A stretch of 64,000 nt of DNA from Theropithecus gelada (lineage: Eukaryota > Chordata > Mammalia > Primates > Cercopithecidae). The DNA is taken from assembly GCF_003255815.1 (NCBI RefSeq), contig NC_037668.1, forward strand, positions 12,055,069-12,119,068, written 5' to 3'. Each line of letters starts with the position of its first letter. Positions within the stretch are counted from its first letter, which is position 1. The position numbers were made by a program, and so were the translations under genes. The notes beneath the pieces are model-generated. The model did no database searches and had not been told where the DNA came from. It worked only from the letters and a program-made list of their open reading frames with translations. Below are positions 48,127 to 59,539 of the stretch, piece after piece.

Positions 48127-48720
48127 TTCTTAACAGCCTTGCCCCAGGACACCACCAAGGCCTGGCATCATCTTGTCATCATTGCGCTGTGGTGCAATGC
48201 AAGAGTTAGGACAGATCGGTGTCATTAACCCACCTGAGATCACCCCAAATACTGAAAATGCTTCTAGAAGCATTTTTTTATTCATAAAATATGTTGTCGG
48301 CATTTATTGATCAGCATGGGTGCAGGTGTGGATGATCACATGGACCAAGTTGAGGGAAGAAGAGGGAGAGGCAGACAATTGCTTTGTTCCCTGGGATTCT
48401 GAGAAATAAGATTACACCTTGAATACAACAGTAATTCTAGGAAACTCGCTACTTTCAGAGCTTTAGTGTATGGAAAAGCCATTAGAGCAGGATTTTCAAA
48501 ATACCCACAACTTGATCACAAACTGAGGGGCAAGTGAATACTAGAGAAGTAGAATGCACTGGTTTGTTTCCAAAACAAGAATGCCATTTATTTGCTGATT
48601 AAAACTTGTGGGAAAAATTAAAGTAAAAAAATATTGGGAGAAGAATGGAAAGCCTTTGGATAAATGCTTAGCTGGTTAAATAAATGAGCGTGTGTTACTG
48701 AATGAGTATGGATTAACTGG
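48127..48720 (-). other. ADAM30 3' untranslated region and flank
   Basis: Minus-strand AATAAA at 48592-48587 lies about 130 bp after the ADAM30 stop and is the likeliest poly(A) signal; a second AATAAA-like site is near 48,278. Nothing else is visible. Confidence 0.5.
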
Positions 48721-51150
48721 TTACTTTTTTTCTTTCTTGACACTCTTTGCTTTGGGTCCTTTACTTTCAGTGTTTGCTTTAGATGCTTCCTGTCCAGTTT
48801 TTGCTTTAGATGCTTCCTGTCCGGTTTTTGCTTTAGATGCTTCCTGTCCAGTTTTTGCTTTAGATGCTTCCTGTCCAGTTTTTGCTTTAGATGCTTCCTG
48901 TTCGGTTTTTGCTTTAGATGCTTCCTCTCCAGTTTTTGTTTTAGATTCTTCCTGTTCAGTTTCTGCTTTGGATGGTGGCATTTTTTCCTGTTTGGATTTT
49001 AAATAGTTTCCTATCTCTTGTCGGAAAAACACAAAAACTGCTGAAAGGATTAATAAAAAAAGGCGAAACATTATGATGGACACAATCCGAATTGACTGGG
49101 GAATCTCCCCTCCGAACAGTCCTGGAGGCCCACTGTCAATGCTTCCTCCATACCCCACCTCCTCACAGAATGGAGGTGCCCAGCCATACATGCAGTGGCA
49201 GTTTTTTCTGTTGTTGCAAACACCTCGGGTATTGCATTTCTCAGGCAAACAGTCAAACTGCAGGACTGAGCTATTGACGCAATTTTTGTTAAAACATACC
49301 CGGTCTTCTCCACAGGAGGTGCCATCATTTATCATACCCAGGTCAGGTATCCCCATGGGTTTCATGGATAGATGATAGCCTGTGCCCCAGCACATGAGAT
49401 TTTCTACCCCTAAATGAGTAGAAATGATAGTCGTATGCTCTGGCAAATCAGGGATGGTTTTGACATTTATACACTGTAGCCTGCCACATATTGAATTTGC
49501 ACTTTCACACTTTTTAAAATTTCGAATTCCTGTAATCTCACAGTTACCAAATTGATCACCTATTAAGTTAACTGCATCATAGCACTCACTAGGAGCCTCC
49601 ATGGCATCAGGTCCAAAAATGCTTTGGCACTGCATGTATCTGGATCTGCACCCCTTCCTGATACAACGGCCTTTGTACTTGCAAGGGGTTCCATCCTGCT
49701 TGTAAACATCGTTTGGGCAGGAACTTGAATTCCCGTCACAGTACTCTGCAAGGTCACATTCATTTTCTTCCTGCCTACACATGTATCCAGATGGACGAAA
49801 CCGACAACCATGACAGCAAAGTCCAGTGCTACAGTTGGCACCTGGTTGCAACTTACAATTTGATTGGCAACACCGATCTTTCTGACACTCCTCTGTGGAA
49901 CCACAATCACATTCCTCATTGTCTTCCACAATTTTGTTTCCACATCTCTTAAACACATAACGTATTCCTGGGATATTATTTAGACATGTTGCTCCCGAAG
50001 AGATATGTTTAAAAAAAGAGATATAACTGCAGTTGCTAAACCCACTGCGTCCTGAGCCCATGATGCAATTAAGCCTACCCCTACATTGGCAGTATTGTTC
50101 ATCATGTAACATCCCTACAGCATGACCCAGTTCATGAGCAGACCAGGTGGCAGGGGCAAGGATATTTGCATCTAGTAAAGTACTCACTGATCCAGCATAT
50201 TCTAGAGAACACACTTTTCCAAAAGACCACGCAAGAGCATCATTATATTTTCTTTGAAGATATAAATGTGCCCAATCTGATGACAGTCGAGCATTTAATA
50301 TACTTTTTTTATATATTACAAATCTGCCTAAAACGTCAGCTAACGCTGGATGTCCAAGGCGTATTTTGTTAAAATCTGTCCATACTTCAAGAGCCTTTAA
50401 GTGTATCCTCATACGAACGTCTTGAAAGTAGGTGTCCATAATCGCAGTCAAAACAATGCCATCATGTATGACTTGAGAAAGATTGTTGTTCACAAAGCTA
50501 TACCTACCGTGATCAAAGAGTAGGATCAATTCCAAGTACTTTGGGTGTTTATAGGATCCAGGATAATCCCTTAGCCTCGCCTTATTCTCATAAGGGGCCA
50601 TCTGCCATTCTATTTCATCATCACTTAAGCCACAAACCTGATTCCCAAACTGCTCTTTCTTCAGGAGATAGACGACATGTTCAAAACTGGGAGAGGCCTT
50701 GAGGGGCTCAATTTGGTAATGTTTGGCATCAATGTTAAATACACCTCGGAGGCCCCCCATGCATGTGCTTATAGTAGCTTTAGAGTCCAGAGACTCTTCC
50801 ACGGAGCCCATGTAGTTGCAGTCCTTGGGTATATAAGGATGATCCTCCAGCAGTTCCCCATGTTCTGTGAAGGAGAAAACGCGCAGATGTCGGGGCAACA
50901 GAAGTCTCTTGGGCCACAAATGGAGGACATGCTTCTTGCCTTTTAACCGCAGTAGGTAGGACACGGGAATGACCACACCCTGCACCTCTCCCCGGAAACT
51001 CAGCTTCTCGGGAATGGTGATTTCAAACGAGTCAAACTCCCCTTGAGGGTGAAAAATTACATCTTCGCCAAGAGAGTTAAGAAGGAGCACTGTCGGAACT
51101 AGTAGAAGGAGCAATCGGCATTGGGAGAGTAAGATCTGCACTGACCTCAT
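48721..51150 (-). CDS. ADAM30: ADAM30, membrane metalloprotease-disintegrin
   Basis: ADAMs are type I membrane proteins that cleave surface proteins and bind integrins; ADAM30 belongs to the testis-expressed, intronless-ORF group. This 809-residue protein has a signal peptide (1-28), a prodomain with candidate switch Cys173, a metalloprotease (about 203-395) with intact zinc site HELGHAVGMLHD (339-350) and Met-turn Met364, a disintegrin domain (from about 403; loop ENECDLAEYCDG rather than RGD), a Cys-rich region, an EGF module (634-663), a membrane segment (about 689-708) and a basic tail. Tail residues 729-800 are eight 9-residue units. I chose the ATG at 51,150 because MRSVQILLSQ starts the signal peptide; an in-frame ATG at 51,195 would add 15 residues. 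The reading frame is intact, so the gene looks functional. Human ADAM30 is about 790 residues; extra repeat units explain most of the difference. Confidence 0.96.
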   Translation of the reverse strand: MRSVQILLSQCRLLLLLVPTVLLLNSLGEDVIFHPQGEFDSFEITIPEKLSFRGEVQGVVIPVSYLLRLKGKKHVLHLWPKRLLLPRHLRVFSFTEHGELLEDHPYIPKDCNYMGSVEESLDSKATISTCMGGLRGVFNIDAKHYQIEPLKASPSFEHVVYLLKKEQFGNQVCGLSDDEIEWQMAPYENKARLRDYPGSYKHPKYLELILLFDHGRYSFVNNNLSQVIHDGIVLTAIMDTYFQDVRMRIHLKALEVWTDFNKIRLGHPALADVLGRFVIYKKSILNARLSSDWAHLYLQRKYNDALAWSFGKVCSLEYAGSVSTLLDANILAPATWSAHELGHAVGMLHDEQYCQCRGRLNCIMGSGRSGFSNCSYISFFKHISSGATCLNNIPGIRYVFKRCGNKIVEDNEECDCGSTEECQKDRCCQSNCKLQPGANCSTGLCCHGCRFRPSGYMCRQEENECDLAEYCDGNSSSCPNDVYKQDGTPCKYKGRCIRKGCRSRYMQCQSIFGPDAMEAPSECYDAVNLIGDQFGNCEITGIRNFKKCESANSICGRLQCINVKTIPDLPEHTTIISTHLGVENLMCWGTGYHLSMKPMGIPDLGMINDGTSCGEDRVCFNKNCVNSSVLQFDCLPEKCNTRGVCNNRKNCHCMYGWAPPFCEEVGYGGSIDSGPPGLFGGEIPQSIRIVSIIMFRLFLLILSAVFVFFRQEIGNYLKSKQEKMPPSKAETEQEESKTKTGEEASKAKTEQEASKAKTGQEASKAKTGQEASKAKTGQEASKAKTGQEASKANTESKGPKAKSVKKEKK
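48751..48966 (-). repeat. Coding minisatellite: eight 27-bp units in ADAM30 tail
   Basis: Eight 27-bp units encode AETEQEESK, TKTGEEASK, AKTEQEASK, four copies of AKTGQEASK, and ANTESKGPK. The four identical-protein units are central and the edge units diverged, the usual pattern of a minisatellite that expands from its middle. Unit length is a multiple of three, so gains and losses keep the frame. Confidence 0.96.
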
Positions 51151-51159
51151 GGTCTGTTC

Positions 51160-51440
51160 CCTACTCAGCCTCAGTTTGCTATTCAGTCCTTGCAACTCGG
51201 GCCTCGCGAGTCAGACTTCTGGGGGCCGCCGCTAGAGGCGCCGGAGCGCAAAACCCGGCTCCCCTGGCAGGGTTTCTTGGGGATCCCCTTGCCTCCCAGG
51301 GCTCGGTCTAGCTGGCGTCCCCAGTGCGCGCGTGCCCTGTCCAACGCATCCAGTTCGTTTTCTGGGCCGTACCGTTGGGCGCAGATGGAAGAAAGGAGGG
51401 AAACCGTGGGCGAGAATGAAAGAGAAAAGTGGGACTGTTG
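51160..51440 (-). promoter_or_regulatory. CpG-rich segment just upstream of ADAM30
   Basis: About twenty CpG dinucleotides occur in roughly 230 bp (around 51,205-51,420), in a region otherwise poor in CpG. It directly precedes the ADAM30 start. I infer a promoter or small CpG island; no TATA box is evident. Confidence 0.5.
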
Positions 51441-54180
51441 GCACGTGGGATGGAGAGAGGGTAAAGAACACCATCGGAAATGGAGAATAAATAGATAAAT
51501 AGGAAGAACAAAAGAGAAAGTGTTAAAGGCTCACTATATCTTGTGCCTTTAGTCTGTGTCTTTACACCTTAGGACACAGGTTGGAATCCGATGTTTTATG
51601 GGCCACTGTCCTAACTTCATTGTTGGACGTTTCCCAGTTTTCCACTAGGGTTGCTTGCCGCAAAAGAAAGGAGCATCGGAACCAGCAAGAGTGGAAACAG
51701 GCTGAGAGTATCAGTGTAGACTCCGCACCCCCCGCCCCACTCTGGGCAGTTCCTCTGGCTTCAGCTGCGGCTTCTTTTTAGAGAAGGCCCTGAGCCTCGG
51801 TTGTGGGCCCAGGCAACAGAAAGGCTCTGAGTTCATTTTGCCTGGGGGTGCTTTCTGCTGTTTGTCTTTGGGGTGCCAGGGGTCAGTGTAATTTTCATGT
51901 GTCCATGTGCAATGGTGGGGAGAATCTAGAAAAAGTGCCTGTGAGAAGAGCAAACCTAAGTGCTTTCTGAGAAAGGTAGAGAGCTGGTTATGTTCCTAGT
52001 CGAGTGATGAGGCTGACTCCACAAAGGAAGAAGCCTCTGGCTCAGAAAACGGAAGGGTTTATCGTCCATAAAAGGGCAAATCAGAAGGTCATGAGGTGAT
52101 TCTGAGGGATTCTGATAGGAGAGGAATATTTTCAGTTTTGTTCCTGGGGTATTCAATCTGGCTGAATTACAAGGAAAGATTAAAAAGGACCAGGCTTGAG
52201 TCAGGGGGACTAGTTAAAAACTCTTGCACTAATCTATGTTGTCTGTTGGCAGAAAGCATGGCCTTAGGGCTGATAATAAACAGTGCTTATGGAAGACTGG
52301 CTTCTTTCATGCTACACACCCTGCTATGCTCTGCATAAATCAGCCCATTAAATCTTCATAATGACCCTAGGTTGTAGGTACTACTATTATCACCCATACT
52401 TTGCACGTGAGGACGTGAAAACTGTACCATGGTTCAGAAGGTGGTGTCAGCTGAAGCAATCCCTGTGAACATTTAGGCAACTCTACCCAGAACCTGTGTT
52501 CTTTTCCAGTCAACTCTGTTGTCTCTTTGGGGAAGGACAGAAGTTGACAGCTTCAACAGATTTAAAACCACTTAGACTGTCCTGGACTTAATGCTTGAAT
52601 GGATTCTCCCAGAATGAAAGAGGCAAAAATGAGAAAGAATGTTGATGTTTCTGGCTTAGGTGTATGTGTGTGTGGCATGGCTCTAACCACTCAAAGAAGA
52701 AAAACGTCAGAACAAATAGATTTAGATAAAGCAAAGAAATATGACAAGCTCTGCTTGCAAAATGTAGATTTCCAGGTGCCAGTAAAGGAGCACTGAAGAA
52801 GGGATTTCTCAACTGCAGTCAGATGAGTAGGCAGCTTCCTCTGGGCTGTGATGCCTGAGTTAGAGCTGAACTGGAGTCCTCTGCTCAGTGGCGCTGATTG
52901 AAGCCATGAAAGAAGATGATGACGCCTCATGGGATGGTGAAGAATGAGCAGAGAAAGACCAGGTTGGAGCGCTCAGGAATAGTAGGATTTAAGGTCAGGC
53001 TGAAGGAAAGAAGCTTGCAATGACCTGTGAAGGAGTGGATGTTGACATAAAAAGAAAGGCAGGATAACAGGTGATTGCAGAAGCACTTCATGAACGATGT
53101 CATGACCAACAGGTGAAACGCTGAGGAAAGTTCCAGAAACACTGCAATGAGCACAAAGGAGGCCATAGAAACTTTAGTGCACCCTGTTTCGGGGAACTGC
53201 TGATGAGCAAAGCCACATACCAGGAGGTTGGAATGTAAATTGGAGGTTAGAAAGAGGAGATCACAGACCTAGACTGCACTTTCAATAAATTGGGTGAAGG
53301 AGAGAGAAAAGGTAAGAAAGTAGCTTGGGAACCATGTGGTAGAAAGAGGGCTTGTTAGAGGAAAGAGTCCCTGCTGGAGCCTTGCTCAGCCTCCAGGAGA
53401 GGTTGGGTGATGACGCAGCGAGATCCTCCTTGGGGGCAGCAGAGCAGGAGGCAGGGGTGGAGCAGACAGCAGGGTAGCAGGCAGTGAAGCTATGAGTGCA
53501 GTGAGAAAATAAGGGAGAGCTAGTCAGAAGGCTTCGGCTTTCTCTGTGACGTCAGCTGCTGGGAGTGTAGGGGTGACAGAGCTGAAAGAGATGAAGAAGA
53601 GAGCTCAGGAGACAGTGGACTAGGGAAAAACAAAAGTATCACCAAGTGTGTTGAGGGCCTAATTCAGGTTGGAAACCAGAAATTGCAGTTTCCTATCTGT
53701 AAATTAATTTGATTTTCTCAAGCAACACCCAGCAGCCTAAATTGGGGAGGGCAATTGGAGTATATCTTCTGGATCTATTCTATTTAATCAAATCATCATT
53801 TTCATCTCTGTACCATTTTTCTTTGGGCTGTTATAGAATTTCTTGAAGAAAAACACTAATTGATCAATTCCCACCGCTACAATACAATCTGTGTGCTAAA
53901 CACAGATGTGTAGCATCTGAATGTTGGACCCCAAGCCTTGTGTAAATAGCCTGCTTTGACATATTTCTCTTTATTTATGGAAATTATACATGTGTATCAC
54001 AAAGGATACGAATAACCCTGAATGATAATAGAGTAACAAATGAAAGCCTCCATTATCCTCCAACCCTGCATGCTTGTCTAATACACTCCCCTCCGCAGAT
54101 GTGACTACTAAATGTAATTTAGAAATTACTAAAATGTAATTTCTCCATTTTTTGATATATCTTTACAAGTATAGAAACTA
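51441..54180. other. Intergenic sequence, no gene supported
   Basis: It includes an antisense MIR-like fragment at about 52,330-52,430 (CATTAAATCTTCATAATGAC, GTAGGTACTACTATTATCAC). The rest is unassigned. A purine-rich, old-repeat-like stretch runs from about 52,900 to 53,650. Confidence 0.4.
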
Positions 54181-54184
54181 TGTA

Positions 54185-54690
54185 ATATTTGAAGGCATTA
54201 TGCCAAGTGAAATAAGCCATACCCAAAAGGATGAATACTGTATCATCTCACTTATATGTGGAATAAAATAGTCAAAGTCATAGAAGCAGAGAGTAGAATG
54301 GTAGTTTCCAGGTCCTGGGGGGAGGATGAAATGAGGTGGTGGTCAAAGGGTACAAAGTTTCAGTTGTGCAAGATAAACAACTTCTAGAGATCCATAATAC
54401 AGTACAGTGCCTGCCGATAGCCAACAATACTGTACTGTATACTTAAAATTTACTAACAGGGTCAATTTCTTGTATTCTCACACACACACACACACACACA
54501 CACACCCCAATAATGATAAAGAGGGTGCAAGGAAACTTTGGAGATGATGGCTATGTTCATGGCCTTGATAATGGTGATATGGTGATGGTTTCACAGGTAT
54601 ATATTTATCCCCAAATTCACTGAGATGTAAATACATTAAATATGTACAACTTTTTACATGTGAATCATACCTTAATAAAATGGTTCAAAT
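54185..54690 (+). repeat. L1M 3' end, sense, with CA microsatellite
   Basis: GCCAAGTGAAATAAGCCATA, TGGTAGTTTCCAGGTCCTGG and TTCAGTTGTGCAAGATAAAC follow L1M 3' order; (CA)n stands at 54,480-54,505; the end is AATAAATAAATAAG. Confidence 0.75.
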
Positions 54691-54754
54691 AAATAAATAA
54701 GTATATACTATTCATATTATTTTACCCTTGTCCTTTGTAGTGAACAACATATTG

Positions 54755-54885
54755 GGGACAGGAGTGGTGCCTCACACCTATAAACCCAGCACTTTGGGAA
54801 GTGAGGAGGGTGTATCACTTGAGCTCAGATGATCAAGACAAGCCTGGGTAACATAGTGAGACCCTGTCTCTATTTTTTTTAAAAA
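54755..54885 (+). repeat. Alu monomer with perfect target-site duplication
   Basis: A single diverged monomer ending TCTCTATTTTTTTTAAAAAA. The 16-bp AGTGAACAACATATTG flanks it at 54739-54754 and 54886-54901 without mismatch. Confidence 0.93.
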
Positions 54886-55404
54886 AGTGAACAACATATT
54901 GTAAGTAGTTCTGTGATTTAGGTTATTGCTTCCAATAGATGCATACTGTTCTATAGTATGGAAGCAAATATTTATTTAACAATTTTCCTCATGTATGGAT
55001 GATGTAATTATGTTGTTTAAAATATTATAATTATCTTGTTTATAAGGTTTTCTATATTTTGACGGTAAATATATTTACAACAATTTACACACACACACAT
55101 AATAAATACACATATATTTTCTTTGCCCCTGAAAAATATTTACATTGTGATAGAGTCCTAGAATTGAAAGTGTTAGATCCAAGCTAATACAACCTCCCTC
55201 TAAAAATCTTCTACTTCTTTGCAAACTATCTATAAAATAGTGCTTCCCAATAGAACTTTTTGTGATGGTGAAAATGTTAATATAGCCCAATACTGTAGCC
55301 ACTAGCCACCTCTGACTATCGAGCACTTGAAATGTGGCTAGTGTGACTGAGCAATTGAACTTTATACTTTAAAATTTATTTAATTTAAATTTATTTATTT
55401 ATTT

Positions 55405-55691
55405 ATATTTATTGAGAGGGAGACTCGCTCTTTCGCCAGGTTGGAGGGCAGTGGCGCGATCTCTGCTCACTGCAACCTCCACTTCTGGATTCCAGCCATT
55501 CTCCTGCCTCAGCCTCCCGAGTAGCTGGGACTACAGGCGCCCGCCACCATACCCAGGTAATTTTTGTATTTTTGGTAGAGACGGGATTTCACCATGTTGG
55601 TCAGGTTGGTCTCGATCTCTTGACCTCGTGATCTGCCCATCTTGGCCTCCCAAAGTGCTGGGATTACTGTCGTGAGCCACCGCGCTTGGCC
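55405..55691 (-). repeat. Alu element
   Basis: An antisense dimeric Alu from TTTATTTATTTAT-rich tail sequence to CACCGCGCTTGGCC, complete. Confidence 0.95.
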
Positions 55692-55789
55692 TAATTTAAA
55701 CTTAAATAACCATTTGTGACCAGTAGCTGCGGTGTTATACAGTGCAGGTATAGAAGGCCCATATTCTCGCAACATTTCCAGTAGTATAT

Positions 55790-56880
55790 AATATCCAACT
55801 CTTTAACCTACACCTGCATTGTAAAAAGAAGGCAACTCACTATTTCAATTTGCATTCTCTGGTTATTAGTGAAGTTGAGCATATTTAGTAGCTGAAAACC
55901 AATCTACTTTTTTAATTCTTAAATTTGCCTGCTCATTCTTATATTACATGGTTTGTTCTGCTTTTATTGACTTGTTGGAGCTATTTATATTTTGCAAATC
56001 TGTTCTTCCAGTCAGTTATTTGTCACTAACTTTTGTAGTGTTTTTCACCATGCAGAACATTTTAAACCCACCTGGTTGCAGAGTTTCATGTCATTCTTCT
56101 GTCTTTCTTGATTCTATGATTGTAAAATTGTCTGTCTAATATGTGCTTTGATAAATTTATGTTAGTATATCTCTGATTTTTCTTTTCTATGGAATATAAT
56201 TCTGTCTCCCATCTAAGGTAGGAATCTGTCTTATTATTGGATCAAGATATTGAATAATCCTATAACTGACAAAGGATGTAGTAAGTGACTCTGACAAGTC
56301 AATGAGAAAAAGACAGACAATCTAACAGAAAAATGAACAAAAGAGTTTAACAAACACTTCACAAAAGAGAAAATGTATATGGCCAGTAAACAATTGGAAA
56401 GGTTTTCAACCACATTACTAAACAGAATACTGCAAATTAAAGCTTCTATCGGATGTCCCTCAGGCTGAAAATGATTCAGGAAGCCGATTAACATGAAGTT
56501 TAGGTGAGGATGTAGAAAAGTAAGAACTCTTATATCCTTTGGTGGCAATGTAAATCAGTAAAAACACTTTAAAGCCCTGTTTAGCATTTCTTATGTATCT
56601 GAAAATATGAAGACCCTGTGATCCAGCAATTCCACTCTAGGTATATATCCTACAGAAATGTGTTTGTATGTACACCAGGATACATGGACATAACAATATT
56701 CTCCACACTGATAACAATCCAAATTTCTATCAATAGTGACTGTGGCAATGGAGGTGATGAATCAGTTACATGCAACAACACGGAAGAATTTTACAAACAT
56801 GGAAAAACAAAACATAATGAATATAAAGTTCAAAATCTGGCAAAATCTAACTCTGTTTTTAGAGTTTCAATCAGAAATTG
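55790..56880. repeat. L1M fragments in both orientations
   Basis: Antisense L1 3' wording at 55,840-56,030 (AATTTGCATTCTCTGGTTAT), then sense L1 3' wording at 56,300-56,740 (CACTTCACAAAAGAGAAAAT, GTATATATCCTACAGAAATG). Confidence 0.6.
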
Positions 56881-56889
56881 GTATTGAGA

Positions 56890-58595
56890 ATAGGCTGTCA
56901 CTTTAACAAATACCTAAAATGTAAAAGTGGCTTTGGAACTGGGTAATGAGTAGAGGTTAGAAGAGCTTGGGGATACATGATTTCTTTTTAAACTGTACAT
57001 TGCCATTAATGAAGCATTAAGGATGATTCTGGTGAGGGCTTAGAAGAGAAGAGCTGTAGAGAAAGCCTCAGTCTTCAGAGATTACCTAAGTGGTCATGGT
57101 CAGAATGTTGGTGTTAAATAGACATGTGAATGGCAAAGGCTATTCTGATGAGGACATTGTATTAGATGGAAATGAGGAACGTGTTATTGAAAATGAGAGG
57201 AAAGACAATCCTTATTATAGAGTGGCACAAAACGTGGCTGAATTGTGTTTTGTGGAAGGTAGAACTTCTAGTGATGATAGAGGATATTTGGAGGGAAGAA
57301 ATCTCTAAGCAAAGTGTTGAGGCTTCTTGTGATTGCTTATGATAAAATATGAGAAGACAGAAATGAGCTAAAGACAGATAATCAAAAAGGGAAAAGAATG
57401 TAATAATATGGAAAATTCTCAGCCGGGTCATGTTCAGAAGAAAATACCACGGGCGTGACCAAGTCACTCTTTGATAAGGAGATCAGCATCACTCAGCCCT
57501 GTGTCATTCATCAAGACAATGAAAGAATGACCCTGAACACAATGTGGAGATCTTTGGGACTGCCATTTCCATCACAGGTCCACGATGGCAGAGCCACGAG
57601 GGCATAATAGTTTAAAAGGAGGAGCCCAGGACATATGTGGGGCCTTTAACTCACTGTCCAGTGCCACTTCAAATGTCTGCTCTTTGATTCAAATGCAGCA
57701 CTTCTTGGCCACCCCCGGTGTGGCTCCAGTGGGCCCAGTTGTGGTGCCAGCAGCAGTGGTTGGCCCTCCAGAGGTTGCGGGTAGTAAACCTTTGCAGCAT
57801 TCACATGGTGCCAACTCTCCAGGCACTCAGAATGCAAGAACTGTGGGAGGATGGCCACCTCCACATAGATTTCAAAGGATACCCCAGAGAGCCTTGAAAT
57901 CTAGGCTGAGAACTGCCACAGGGGAAGGGCCATCACAGAGTGCTCCCACTAGGGCATTGCTCACTGGAACTGTGGGAGTTGGGTCACCACAGAGAGTCCC
58001 CAGTAGGGCAATGTCTAATGGAGCCGTGGGAGCAGGGCTACCCCAAAACCCTGGAAGTGTAAAGCCTCCAGTGTGAAACGACAGACTGGGAGAGCCACAG
58101 GCACCTGATTCCAACCCCTGAAAGCTGCTGTGTGGCCTGTGCTCAGCAAAGCCATGGGGGTGAGGTCACCTGGAGCCTTGAGGTTCCAACCTCTGCACCA
58201 GTATGTCCGGAAGGCAGGACATCAAGTCAAAGTTGATTGTCAAGACTTAAGATTTACTGTTGTTTACCTTGAAGGGTTTTGGTCTTACTTGAGACCAGTT
58301 AACTCTTTATTCCTTCCTATTTTTCCTTTTTGGAATAGAAACATTTATCATATGCCTTCTCCTCCACTGTATTTTGGAAGCACATAAGTTTAATTAAACA
58401 GATTCACAACCAGAGGGCAATTTGCCTCAGGATGAATTCTAACTTGAGTCTCACTCATATCTGATTTAAATGATGTTTAGACAAGACTCTGGACTTTAGA
58501 TTTCTGTATTGATGCTGAAATTATTTAAGAGTTTTGAGGTTATTGGGATGTAATGTGCATGTGAGAACAAAATAAATTTTGGGACACCAGAGGCA
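56890..58595 (+). mobile_element. MaLR (ERVL-related) internal region, decayed
   Basis: The wording GGAACTGGGTAATGAGTAGA, then GGAAATGAGGAACGTGTTAT, AGAAATCTCTAAGCAAAGTG and GAAAGAATGACCCTGAACAC follows the internal part of MST/THE1-type MaLR elements in sense. It is an old, non-coding-in-practice retrotransposon. A 163-residue open frame (57,585-58,076) lies inside and is probably chance within this element. Confidence 0.65.
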
Positions 58596-58599
58596 GAAT

Positions 58600-58966
58600 G
58601 CTATAGTGTGAATGTTTATGTCTCCTCTAAGTTGAAATGTGAAAACTTAATCCCCAGTGTGGTGGTATTAAGAGGTAGGCTTTTGGGATCAGCAGGGTTC
58701 CATGAGTTATGAATGGGATTAGTGCCCTTAAAAAGAAGCCTGAGGGGGCTTCTTTGCCCCTGCTGTCATGTGAGGACCCCGGAAGAAAGCACCGTCTTTG
58801 AAGCAAAGAGAGAAATAGTCCTCACCAGACACTACATTTGCTGTTGTCTTTATCTTGGATTTCTGAGCCTCCAGAACTGTAAGCAAGATCTGTCTTCTAT
58901 TTATATATTACCCAGTGTGAAGTATCTTGTCATAGCAGCCCAGATGGTTGGTAAAATAAACTGAGG
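58600..58966 (+). mobile_element. MaLR long terminal repeat (MLT1/MST-like)
   Basis: Recognised from GCTATAGTGTGAATGTTTAT, AACTTAATCCCCAGTGTGGT, ATGAATGGGATTAGTGCCCT, CATGTGAGGACC and CCTCCAGAACTGTAAG in LTR order. It directly follows the internal region, so it is the 3' LTR. I find no clear 5' LTR upstream of 56,890. Confidence 0.82.
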
Positions 58967-59539
58967 AAATTATTACTAAACCTGTCAGGGAGTTATTATT
59001 TCTAGGGTGAAAGGAAGGGGCTACACTCAGGAAAAGAAGGGAGGGAGGAAGAAGGGTATGCTTGGTGTAGCTTTTGCTGGGGTGTTGGCAATATATTTCT
59101 TGACCGCTAGGGTTTGCTCCACATATTTGTTAAAAATATTCCTGAAAGTTTTATCCTCGTTTCTTTATATGCTATATTTTACAATTATTAAAGAAAAACC
59201 TAAGACAGGTTAAATTTAACAAAGTTTGTGCAGGGAACAGGTTTTAGAACTGGGAAGCATTCTGAACCAAAAATTGTTCAGAATACCCCCACCTCCAACA
59301 TGGTGAGCTATACTTAAAAATCAGAAAACAAGAAATGACATATAGGAGTTAAATGATTGGTACTGTTTGAGGTTTGTTTTATTTGGGCATAATCTGGCAA
59401 TTTAAAGCCTGAGATTTGCTGAGGGTTCAGCTACTATAACTGGCTGAGACTCAGTTGGTTTGTTACAAGGGTATACTCCTTGGTTAGTTTACGCATCAAG
59501 CTAGAATACTTTCACTATGTTTGAAGGCAACATATAGTT
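58967..59539. other. Unassigned sequence
   Basis: Nothing recognisable between the MaLR LTR and the antisense L1. Confidence 0.35.

Noticed and set aside
48692..49006. Plus-strand frame with repeated ALDASCPVF
   Set aside because: It is the opposite strand of the ADAM30 repeat tail.
49563..49958. 131-residue minus-strand frame inside ADAM30
   Set aside because: A shifted-frame shadow of the ADAM30 disintegrin and Cys-rich region.
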